NCBI RefSeq assembly: GCF_000719475.1
Contig: NZ_JOGO01000005.1
Coordinates: 62,001-126,000, forward strand
Direction of reading: 5' to 3'
Source: Streptomyces sp. NRRL F-5630
GTDB taxonomy: Bacteria; Actinomycetota; Actinomycetes; Streptomycetales; Streptomycetaceae
DNA: 64,000 bases
How positions within the stretch are numbered: position 1 is the stretch's first letter; each line of letters starts with the position of its first letter. A model generated the notes under the pieces. It was given only the letters and a program-made list of their open reading frames with translations. It was not told where the DNA came from and did no database searches. Of the stretch, positions 17,019-24,297 are shown in pieces. A program made the position numbers and the translations under genes.

Positions 17019-17792
17019 ATGCCGAACATCGACGAGGGTCTTCAGGGCTTGCGCGTGCTGGTCACAGGCGGTAGCCGGGGGCTGGGTGAGGCGACCGTAC
17101 GGCGTTTCGTCGCCGCGGGGGCGACCGTGCTGTCCGCGTCCCGCAGCCAGCCCGAGGAGGGCAGCGGAGCTACGTTCATCGCCGCGGATCTGTCCTCGCT
17201 CGACGGGGTGGCCGAACTCGGCCGCCGTGTTGTCGACGCGGTCGGCGGAGTGGACGTGCTCGTGAACAACGCCGGCGCCGCGACCGCCCCGGCGCCGACC
17301 CTGAGCCGGTCGGACGCCTCCTGGATGGCGGACCTGGAGATGAACCTCCTCAGCGCCGTACGGCTGGACCGGGCCCTGGTCCCCGGGATGGTCGAGAGGG
17401 GCTCCGGCGTCGTCGTACACGTCTCCTCGATCGCCAGCCAATTGCCCCAGCGCTCCGAGGTGTCCTACGCCGCGGCCAAGGCCGCGCTCAACACCTACAG
17501 TCGCGAACTGGCCACCGAAGTCGGCCCGCAGGGGGTGCGCGTCGTCTGTGTCCTTCCCGGATTCGTCCTCACGGAGGGCTCCGCCGCCCACCTGCGACAC
17601 ATGGCCGACCAGCAAGGTGTGAGCGTGCGGCAGGCCACACAGCAGCTTGTGGACCACTTGAAGCCGCCCATGGGCCGCCCCGGCGCCCCCGAGGACGTTG
17701 CCGAACTGATCGCGTTCCTCGCCTCCGGCCGCGCCAAGTGGCTCACGGGATCGCAGTTCCGCGTCGACGGAGGCATCATCCCGACCGTCTGA
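17019..17792 (+). CDS. SDR-family oxidoreductase
   Basis: 257-aa classical short-chain dehydrogenase/reductase, cytosolic and NAD(P)-dependent. The cofactor motif is TGGSRGLGEA near residue 16, NNAGAA follows, and the catalytic residues are Ser in VSSIAS and the Y-x-x-x-K of YAAAKAAL. The C-terminus has the usual GRPGAPEDVAELIAFLAS and TGSQFRVDGG. The ATG has AAGAGGGA upstream. It is divergent from a TetR gene and 32 bp ahead of a VOC gene with which it is probably co-transcribed. The substrate is unknown; the setting suggests handling of a small carbonyl or alcohol compound sensed by the TetR. Confidence 0.9.
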   Translation: MPNIDEGLQGLRVLVTGGSRGLGEATVRRFVAAGATVLSASRSQPEEGSGATFIAADLSSLDGVAELGRRVVDAVGGVDVLVNNAGAATAPAPTLSRSDASWMADLEMNLLSAVRLDRALVPGMVERGSGVVVHVSSIASQLPQRSEVSYAAAKAALNTYSRELATEVGPQGVRVVCVLPGFVLTEGSAAHLRHMADQQGVSVRQATQQLVDHLKPPMGRPGAPEDVAELIAFLASGRAKWLTGSQFRVDGGIIPTV

Positions 17793-17824
17793 CCACCACC
17801 TGTACGACGAACAGGACCATCGCG

Positions 17825-18187
17825 ATGCCCTTCACGCTGAGTTCAGTGATCATCGACGCCGCCGACATCGAGCCCGAGAGCGCCTTCTGGCACCAGTTGC
17901 TCGGCGGCACGATTCACCGTTCGCCGACCCACCATTTCGTCCAGGCCCCGGGGTTGCCCGTCCTCGTCGTTCAGTCAGCGCCCGGCCAGGCCGCCCCGGA
18001 CTGGCCGGACGGCGGGTCCCAGCAGATACACCTGGACTTCGCCGTAGCAGACCTCGCGGACGCGGATCGCGCCGCCACCAGCGCCGGTGCCGTCCGCCTG
18101 CGGCCCACCACCGACGCCACCGACAAGACCGGCAGCCGCGTCTATGCCAGCCCGGCCGGACACCCGTTCTGCCTGCGCACCCTGTAG
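17825..18187 (+). CDS. VOC-family (glyoxalase-like) protein
   Basis: 120-aa protein of the vicinal-oxygen-chelate fold, close to the glyoxalase-like group common in actinobacteria. It contains VIIDAADIEPESAFWHQLLGG at the start, QIHLDFAVADLADADRAATSAGA in the middle and YASPAGHPFCL at the end, the usual beta-alpha-beta-beta-beta order. His in the QIHLDF strand is a likely metal ligand. CAGGA precedes the ATG. It follows the SDR gene by 32 bp, so both are likely under the divergent TetR. Members include isomerases, dioxygenases and drug-binding resistance proteins, and the sequence does not decide between them. Confidence 0.85.
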   Translation: MPFTLSSVIIDAADIEPESAFWHQLLGGTIHRSPTHHFVQAPGLPVLVVQSAPGQAAPDWPDGGSQQIHLDFAVADLADADRAATSAGAVRLRPTTDATDKTGSRVYASPAGHPFCLRTL

Positions 18188-18589
18188 AGCGACATGTGTC
18201 TCCTCGCCGCGCCAACCTGCTGACGGTGGAGCAGCGCGTGACCGGGGCTTGCCCTCGATGTCACGTGCTGTGCGGAGCCCGAAGGGCCGGGAGCGGTGCG
18301 TGAGCGAGGTGGGCGACGAACGGCCACCGATCGCCTTGCCGGGGAGAACCAACCGCGGCAAGGCTCTGCCGGTAGTGCGCCCACCGGCCTTGCCCTTCGG
18401 AGCCGCGCGCGAACGGGGCGGGCCAGACTTCAAGGAACTGGTCCACACCGGCGAGCAACCCGAGGATGGTGAGGCGGCTTGCGGGGCGCCGGTGTCGCGC
18501 CGCGCCTGTCGCTCCAGCCTGTGTCCGCCGCGACGTTTGTTGATCCGAGGCTCTCTCCGGAGCGGCGGAGGCGGCCGGCCCCCCCCGGG
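18188..18589. other. Region without a recognisable gene
   Basis: About 400 bp between the VOC and MarR genes, which converge on it. Frames on both strands are open but lack family motifs and RBS. A run of C residues occurs near 18580-18590. Nothing could be named. Confidence 0.4.
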
Positions 18590-19060
18590 TCAGTCCGGCT
18601 GTTTCTCCACGTGGTCGAGGACGCGCTGGGAGAGACGGCCGAGCGTCTTGAGCTGGTGGGGGGTCAGGGCGTCGATGAAGAGGCGGCGGACGTGCTCGAC
18701 GTGCTGGGGTGCGGCCTCTTCGATCGCCTTGTGGCCGGCCGGGGTGGCGACGATGAACGCTCCGCGTCCGTCGTCGGGGCATTCCTCCTTGGCCACGAGC
18801 CCGCGTTTCGCCATTCGCGTGACCTGGTGGGACACGCGGCTCTTCTCCCACTCCACGCGTGCGACCAGGTCCGAGAAGCGCAGCCGTCCGTCGCTCGCTT
18901 CCGTGAGGCTGACGAGCACGATGTAGTCGGAGGCTGACATGCCGGAGTCGGCCTGGATGTGCCGGGACAGTCGTCCGATGAGTGTCTCCTGCATACGGAT
19001 GAAGCTGTCCCAGGCGGCTTTCTGCTCCGAGTCGAGCCAGCGTGGTGGTGGTGCGTCCAT
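18590..19060 (-). CDS. MarR-family regulator
   Basis: 156-aa winged-helix protein. The DNA-binding core reads LRFSDLVARVEWEKSRVSHQVTRMAKRGLVAKE, followed by the wing ECPDDGRGAFIVATPAGHKAIEE, both typical of MarR. A helical dimerisation N-terminus and C-terminus flank it. It is divergent from the GNAT/Fe-S gene pair. A perfect inverted repeat (19259-19274) lies in front of that pair, and a weaker TTGA-N4-TCAT site lies near its own start (about 19080-19091). It probably represses both directions and senses a small molecule or oxidant. Confidence 0.9.
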   Translation of the reverse strand: MDAPPPRWLDSEQKAAWDSFIRMQETLIGRLSRHIQADSGMSASDYIVLVSLTEASDGRLRFSDLVARVEWEKSRVSHQVTRMAKRGLVAKEECPDDGRGAFIVATPAGHKAIEEAAPQHVEHVRRLFIDALTPHQLKTLGRLSQRVLDHVEKQPD

Positions 19061-19258
19061 GGGGTCAGTCTAGCGAAATGGTTGACAGTTCATCTACTCA
19101 TGGTGGCGGTGGCGGTGGCGGGGCGTCCGTCAGTGGAGGGGTTTCTGTCGTGGCCGTGACGCGGCCGTGGCGCTTCGGCGGCCCCCGGTGCCGATGTGCG
19201 GGCCGGGGCGTGCCGATCCGGCGCTCGTCGGGCGGATGGGGAGCTTCGTGACGGGTTA

Positions 19259-19274
19259 AGTTGATGCGTCAACT
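19259..19274. promoter_or_regulatory. Putative MarR operator
   Basis: AGTTGATGCGTCAACT is a perfect 6-4-6 inverted repeat about 95 bp upstream of the GNAT start codon, in the gap divergent from the MarR gene. TTGA-N4-TCAA half-sites are common for MarR proteins. Assignment to this MarR is inferred from position. Confidence 0.6.
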
Positions 19275-19367
19275 CTGTGCGGCTAGGGTGAGGTCCGAGT
19301 GACGGGATTCCGCCGCGTCGAGCGGGATCGGACACCAGGCGGGATCAGGCTTCTCAGAGGAGGACAC

Positions 19368-19676
19368 ATGGCGGTCGAAGTGAGCGACGTGCCCGGGGCG
19401 AAGCGCTACGAGGCCCGTGTCGACGGAGAGTCCGAGGTGGCGGGCGTCGCGGAGTACATCCGCACCGCGGAACTCGTCGCGTTCGTGCACACCGAGGTGG
19501 GGCCGGAGTACGAGGGCAGGGGAGTGGGGTCCGCGCTGGCCCGCACCGCCCTCGACGAGGCACGCGCCTCGAAGCTGCGGGTACTGGCCACCTGCCCCTT
19601 CTTCGCGGGCTGGATCAGCCGGCACCCCGAGTACCAGGACCTGCTGTACCAGTCCCGCAGCAAGGTCAGCGACTGA
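19368..19676 (+). CDS. GNAT-family N-acetyltransferase, small YjdJ-like type
   Basis: 102-aa member of the short GCN5-related acetyltransferase group. The acetyl-CoA-binding signature is EYEGRGVGSALARTALDEARASKLRVLATCPFFAGWISRHPEY, here split across residues of about 45-90, with the Q/RxxGxG/A core at EGRGVG. AGAGGAGG is placed ideally ahead of ATG 19368. Its stop is followed by the Fe-S gene on the same strand. The acceptor substrate of this small group is not known. The location next to a MarR operator suggests induction by a chemical signal. Confidence 0.85.
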   Translation: MAVEVSDVPGAKRYEARVDGESEVAGVAEYIRTAELVAFVHTEVGPEYEGRGVGSALARTALDEARASKLRVLATCPFFAGWISRHPEYQDLLYQSRSKVSD

Positions 19677-19706
19677 ATGCCGAGCACGGCAGTGAGGGAG
19701 GCGGGC

Positions 19707-20117
19707 ATGAGCGACGAATCCGGGCGGAAGGCATACCGGACGGACTCGATCACGGTGACCTTCGAGGCCAGGCGCTGTCTGCACGCCGCCGAGTGCGTCC
19801 GTGGCCTGCCAGAGGTCTTCGACGTGGCGAAGCGACCGTGGATCCAGCCGGAGAAGGCTACGGCCGAGCGCCTGGCGGAGGTGGTGCGGCTCTGCCCCTC
19901 GGGTGCGCTCCAGTACGAACTGGTGGAGGGCGGGACGGAAGTCCCCGCGCGGCCCACCACGATCACCCGCGGCGCCACCGGGCAGTTGACCGTACGCGGT
20001 GAGCTGAGTGTGGAGACACCGGAAGGCGCGCGCGCCGAGACCAGGGCAGTCCTGTGCGGCTGCGGAGAGAGCCGCCTCCAGCCGTACTGCGACCATGCGG
20101 GGCCCTGCGGCCGATGA
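19707..20117 (+). CDS. Divergent 4Fe-4S ferredoxin domain plus CDGSH-like iron-sulfur protein
   Basis: 136-aa cytosolic iron-sulfur protein. The N-terminal half matches the divergent 4Fe-4S mono-cluster domain (RRCLHAAECVRGLPEVFD, then RLCPSGALQYEL). The C-terminal half is CDGSH-like: CGCGESRLQPYCD. In a standard CDGSH site the Asp is followed by Gly-x-His. Here His comes directly after Asp (CDHAG), so the fourth ligand is displaced or changed. ATG 19707 has GGGAGG 5 nt upstream; an in-frame ATG at 19677 that abuts the GNAT stop lacks a good RBS. It probably forms an operon with the GNAT gene. An electron-transfer or redox-sensing role is likely but unproven. Confidence 0.8.
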   Translation: MSDESGRKAYRTDSITVTFEARRCLHAAECVRGLPEVFDVAKRPWIQPEKATAERLAEVVRLCPSGALQYELVEGGTEVPARPTTITRGATGQLTVRGELSVETPEGARAETRAVLCGCGESRLQPYCDHAGPCGR

Positions 20118-20176
20118 CGGGGCGGGCGCCCCCGCTTCCCCCCAGGTGAGACACCTACGACGCTGGAGTTGAGCGG

Positions 20177-20545
20177 ATGTCCCTCACGGTGCGGTTCTCC
20201 GAGTAGGGCACCCCCGATGTGCTGCGTGTCGTCGATGTTCCGCCGCTCGCGGCGGGCCCCGGGCGGGTGCGGCTCGCGGTCCGCTCCGCGAGCGTCAACC
20301 CGCTCGACTGGACAATCCTGAACGGCTCCATGCGCCAGGTGACGCCTGTCGGCTTCCCGGCCGGTCTCGGCTCCGACGTGGCGGACGTGGTCGACCAGGT
20401 CGGCGAGGACGTGACCTACTTCAGCGTCGGTGGGACGAGGTGCTGGCTGCCTCCCTCACCACCATCCGCCCGTCAACGAACGGTGAGCGTACGTGCGTAC
20501 CGTCTCCGGGGGCATCCCGAAGTCCGTAGGCACGTGCGCGTTTGA
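20177..20545 (+). pseudogene. Truncated zinc-type alcohol dehydrogenase/quinone reductase
   Basis: ATG 20177 starts MSLTVRFSE and is followed in frame by TAG (20204-20206), where the family has Tyr. The same frame continues GTPDVLRVVDVPP, then VRLAVRSASVNPLDW and GFPAGLGSDVADVVDQVGEDV, the standard N-terminal GroES-like domain of MDR oxidoreductases. Similarity ends near 20435, and the cofactor-binding half is missing. The internal stop and the C-terminal loss make it a pseudogene. Confidence 0.75.
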
Positions 20546-20694
20546 TGCGCCTTCCGCGCGGGCCGCAACGATCCGGGCCCGCTCCGCCACACGAGCTGGG
20601 ACCTGCCACACGAGGCTGCCGTGCCCACGTGTGATGAACTGTGGCCCGGTTTCGGGACGTTGATCTCGTCTCGGACAGGGAAGCGGGAGGGGTC

Positions 20695-22437
20695 ATGGGC
20701 CGTGGTGGGGGGTCGTGGCGGCGACTGGCGGCAGTGGTGCTCGTCATGGCGGTCGCGGCCGGGTGTACGGGGCAGGGCGAAGGCGCGGGCGGCGGAAACG
20801 ACGAAGACCTGCTGCGGAACCAGGACTGGACGCAGATGCCTGGCACCACCGAGCGGAACGACATCCTGCGGGTCAGCGCATTGGACCGGCGCATCGTGGA
20901 GCAGGACTCCTCCGGCGGCCGGCCCAACCCCCCACTGAACCTGGCCGGCCCGCATCTGAGGTCCGATGGCGACTTCACCGTCACCGCGCGCATGTCCGGT
21001 GTGGGCGACGACGACGGCGACTCATGGCTGCGGCTGTACGGACGTGTACCGGTCATCTACGACGAGTGGCGGCAGGAGCGGCCGTCACTCCGCGTCGGCG
21101 TGACCGCTGAAGGGCACGTGAAGGCAGAGGTGTGGGACGGCGAGGGCGATGAGCCCGCCACCACCAAGGATTTCGACTGCGGCTGCTCCGGGACGGTGAC
21201 GCTCGCCGTGTCGAGCATCGGTGACACCTTCCGCGTGAAAGCCGACGGGCGGCGGCTGGGAACCGTCCGGGACCCGGGGGTGTTCGCCGAGGGCACTGTC
21301 TGGTTCGGTCTGGAGGCGGACGCGGGCGAAGACGAGCGCCGCGAGGGATGGCGTCTGACGCGGCTGACCGCGCGGGCGGAGAGCGGTGACTCGCTCCGCG
21401 TGATCAAGGCGCCGCAGCTACGCCAGGAGCAGTCCGACGACTCGCTGCGTGCGCGGGCCGCACACGTGAGGCGGCCGTTCGACGTCGGCGCCGCCCTGGC
21501 CGAGAACCCGCTGCTCACCGACTCACGCTACCGGGCGCTCGCGGGAAGCCAGTTCTCCATGCTCACTCCGGAGAACGCGTTCAAGCCCCAGTTCCTGCAC
21601 CCACGCCGGGGTGTCTACGACTTCCACGACGCGGATCTCCTCGTACGTTTCGCCCGCGCGAACGACATGAAGGTGCACGCGCACACCCTTGTCTGGCACG
21701 AGGCGCTGCCCGTCTGGATGCGGGAGGACGACGACCCCGAGGAGGTGCGCCGGACCATGCTCCGGCACATCGCGACGGTGGCCGGGCACTTCAAGGGAAG
21801 GGTCGCGGAATGGGATGTGGTCAACGAGCCCATGTCCGACGACGAGGACAGCTACACCAATGGGGATCTCGGTCTGCGCTCCGAGCAGAGCCCGTGGTTC
21901 GAGGCCATGGGCGAGGAGTACATCGACGAGGCGTTCAGGGCCGCCCACCGGGCCGATCCGAAGGCACGGCTGTTCCTCAACGAGTACGGGGTCGAGGAGG
22001 AAGGCGAGCGGTGGGACGCCCTTTACGCTCTGGTCGAACGGCTCAAGGAACGCGGCGTACCGATCGACGGCGTGGGTTTCCAGAACCATGAGTACGCACC
22101 CGGCGACCGCACCGACCCGGAGACCTTCCGCGGCCATGTGCGGGATCTGGCGGAACTCGGGATTCAGGCGCGAGTGTCGGAGATGGACGTCCCCATAGGT
22201 GAGGACGAGGAGGACGGGCGGCAGACACAGGCTGATGAGATGGCGGGCAAGCTGCGGGTCTGCTTGGAGGAGCCGAACTGCACCTCGTTCTCCACATGGG
22301 GGTTCACCGACCGGTACGGTTCCACCGCCGACACCAAGATCTATCCTCCGCGCACGGCCGATTCCCTGCCGTGGGACGCGGCCCTGCGGCCGAAGCCGGC
22401 GTACGAGCGCATGCTCGACGTCTTCGACGAGGAGTGA
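20695..22437 (+). CDS. GH10 endo-1,4-beta-xylanase lipoprotein
   Basis: 580-aa surface-anchored glycoside hydrolase. A lipoprotein signal runs to the lipobox AAGC with Cys24, after which a Gly/acidic linker begins. Residues of about 60-240 form a beta-rich, lectin-like module (DSWLRLYGRVPVIYDEWRQE, SGTVTLAVSSIGDTFRVKADG). The GH10 barrel follows from about 255: FSMLTPENAFKPQFLHP, HTLVWHEALPVWM, acid/base Glu378 in VVNEPM and nucleophile Glu496 in SEMDVP, ending SFSTWGFTDRYGS. ATG 20695 has GGGAGGGG upstream. It cleaves xylan outside the cell; membrane anchoring instead of release is the less usual feature. It appears monocistronic. Confidence 0.92.
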   Translation: MGRGGGSWRRLAAVVLVMAVAAGCTGQGEGAGGGNDEDLLRNQDWTQMPGTTERNDILRVSALDRRIVEQDSSGGRPNPPLNLAGPHLRSDGDFTVTARMSGVGDDDGDSWLRLYGRVPVIYDEWRQERPSLRVGVTAEGHVKAEVWDGEGDEPATTKDFDCGCSGTVTLAVSSIGDTFRVKADGRRLGTVRDPGVFAEGTVWFGLEADAGEDERREGWRLTRLTARAESGDSLRVIKAPQLRQEQSDDSLRARAAHVRRPFDVGAALAENPLLTDSRYRALAGSQFSMLTPENAFKPQFLHPRRGVYDFHDADLLVRFARANDMKVHAHTLVWHEALPVWMREDDDPEEVRRTMLRHIATVAGHFKGRVAEWDVVNEPMSDDEDSYTNGDLGLRSEQSPWFEAMGEEYIDEAFRAAHRADPKARLFLNEYGVEEEGERWDALYALVERLKERGVPIDGVGFQNHEYAPGDRTDPETFRGHVRDLAELGIQARVSEMDVPIGEDEEDGRQTQADEMAGKLRVCLEEPNCTSFSTWGFTDRYGSTADTKIYPPRTADSLPWDAALRPKPAYERMLDVFDEE

Positions 22438-22540
22438 GGAAGCAAGGCGCGGACTCTCGGTTCGGTGTCGAGCGAGGACGAGACGGTGACTGCCTCCCAG
22501 CCATCGACCGGGCGCCCGCAAGCAGCGCGACACCGTCTTG

Positions 22541-23118
22541 CGGCGCGTCGACGAGCGTGAGCAGGACGTGGCCTGGTCATCCAGTACGACAAGAACGCCA
22601 CCACCTACCGCGCCGGACATCCACGGCGCCGCCCTCTTCGTCTGGGCGGACAGATGCCCCGAAAGAAACGGCCTGGCCGGATCAGTTGTCCGGCATTGTG
22701 TACCAGCTCGCCCCGGACCGCGACGCCGCCGAAGTGCGCCGCCCCACGCCGCGCAGACGGACCGGCCCACCGGCCGGCTCGGCGCCCTCGACGAGGACGG
22801 CATCGGTGCCGCCCTGCGTGCCATGCACGCGGACGTGGCCCACTCCTGAAGCCTCAAGGAGCGCGCCGAGATCCGCCACATGTCGCGTTCCGCGTTCGCC
22901 CCGCCTTCAAGAGCCACGTCGGGGTCCACCCGTTGGAATACCTGATCCAATGGCGCATGAGCCTGGCGCGCGACGCCCTCACCCGCGACTCCCTGCCGAT
23001 CTCCGAACTCGCACGGGCCACGGGCTACCAGTCCGAGAGCGCGTTCAGCACCGCGTTCGCGTCGTCGGCTCATCACCGGCACAGCTCCGGAACCAGGCAC
23101 GGCAGCCGGTGCATTCAG
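22541..23118 (+). pseudogene. Frameshifted AraC-family regulator
   Basis: The reading frame of an AraC regulator is spread over at least three frames. The piece GALDEDGIGAALRAMHADVAHS ends at TGA (22847-22849), where the family has Trp. The same frame resumes with MSRSAFA, then a frameshift near 22900 leads into FKSHVGVHPLEYLIQWRMSL and LARATGYQSESAFSTAF. A second shift leads to VVGSSPAQLRNQ. The order is that of cupin-type AraC proteins with two C-terminal HTH motifs. The N-terminal sensor part is unrecognisable. It is clearly inactive. Confidence 0.8.
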
Positions 23119-23804
23119 CCGCTAATGGAAGGTGAAGAGACGCCACGCGGCCCCTCGAAGGGGCGGGGTGTCTGGGTGCGGTGGGAGTGGCCGAGTTCCG
23201 GGCCGAGTCCGAAGTAGTGGCGGAAGTTGTAAATGAGGGGGCTCCAGGCGGCGGGGTCGATGTGGTCGGTGCCCGGAACGACGATGCGAGAGTCGGCGTG
23301 CACCTTGCACACGACGGCCTCGACGATGACGAAGTCCCCGGAGGCATCCGGCCGCACCCGCTCGGCGCGGGCCTCCAGCTGGATCGGGCATCCGGCGACG
23401 CGGGGCGGCCGGACCAGGTGGGACGGCTCGCTGGTCAGGCCGGCCGCCGCGAACTTGTCCGGCTCGAAGCGGCAGCCCTCGGGCTTGCTGGAGGGCACTG
23501 GATTCCGGCCGGTCAGCGGGGCCAACCGTTCCACGGCCGACCACTGGGCGGGGGCCGGCAGGCTGATGACCAGGTCGGGCCGACTGCCGAGGTTGTTCGC
23601 GGTCTGCCCGTCACGGCCCAGTCCCAGCACAACCGTCCACCCGAGGGCCCAAGCGGAGGATATCGGGGCGACGTTGAACGAGCCGTCCTGATTCTCCGTC
23701 GACAGGAGGACCACCGGCGTCCCGAAGTACAGGATGCTCGGCTCGATCTCCACGTGCGTGGCGACTGTCGGTGCGGGCAGGGGGCTGGGAGGTGCCGTGT
23801 TCAT
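23115..23804 (-). CDS. Flavin reductase-like FMN-binding protein
   Basis: 229-aa protein of the flavin reductase-like/FMN-binding split-barrel family. It contains FGTPVVLLSTENQDGSFNVAPISSAWALGWTVVLGLG, the stretch that contacts flavin, and DFVIVEAVVCKVHADSRIV near the C-terminal part. It would bind FMN and reduce flavin with NAD(P)H or act as a flavin-dependent oxidoreductase. ATG 23804 opens MNTAPPSPLPAPTVATHVEI. It is divergent from an ArsR-type regulator gene across 62 bp, and that regulator is apparently broken, so control may have been lost. The stop lies at the end of the AraC pseudogene. Confidence 0.85.
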   Translation of the reverse strand: MNTAPPSPLPAPTVATHVEIEPSILYFGTPVVLLSTENQDGSFNVAPISSAWALGWTVVLGLGRDGQTANNLGSRPDLVISLPAPAQWSAVERLAPLTGRNPVPSSKPEGCRFEPDKFAAAGLTSEPSHLVRPPRVAGCPIQLEARAERVRPDASGDFVIVEAVVCKVHADSRIVVPGTDHIDPAAWSPLIYNFRHYFGLGPELGHSHRTQTPRPFEGPRGVSSPSISG

Positions 23805-23866
23805 GGTGAGCAGGCTAGGGTCCGGTTGTTTCGTCCGGGGCCGAAGTGTCGTGCGCGACGGACGAC

Positions 23867-24120
23867 ATGGACATGCGGAGTGCGCATGTCGCCGGTCCTG
23901 ACCTGGCCACCGTGGCGGAGCTTCTGAGCGGCCGTATGCGCGTGGGTGTTTGCCTGGCCCGTCTCGACGATCGTGCGGGGACGGCCACGGAATGGGCACG
24001 TCATACGGTGGTGGCGCCCTCGATGGTGACTGAGCACTTGTCCGTGCTCGTCCGTGGAAACTTGCTGGCCGGGGAACGGCAGGGACGCCACCGCTATGCG
24101 TCCGGTCGTCGACAGGCGGC
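23867..24120 (+). pseudogene. ArsR-type regulator, C-terminally truncated
   Basis: ATG 23867 or 23873 begins a winged-helix domain: TVAELLSGRMRVGVCLARLDDRAGTATEW, then VAPSMVTEHLSVLVRGNLLAGERQGRHRY, the ArsR recognition helix and wing. After RHRY the homology stops, and the open frame runs on as Arg/Pro-rich sequence into the 3' end of the opposite carboxylic acid reductase gene. It looks 3'-truncated or frameshifted near a run of C at 24137-24143. It is divergent from the flavin reductase gene, its probable former target. A functional short form cannot be excluded. Confidence 0.5.
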
Positions 24121-24297
24121 TGCCCCACGTTCGCACCCCCCCCGGCCCGCAGGCCCGGCCACGTGGTGGGGGAGGGGCCCGCCCCGGCCCGTGCTCCGCG
24201 CCTCGGCCCGTGCTCCTCGGCCGCGCCCACGCGGCTGCTCCGGCGGGTCGCCGCGGGGCCGTCTGTGGCGACGAGCCCCGCGGCGTTCCCCGGTGGG

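Noticed and set aside
18188..18589. A transposase or other gene in the VOC-MarR gap
   Set aside because: Frames read as Arg/Pro-rich sequence without DDE motifs, inverted repeats or an RBS.
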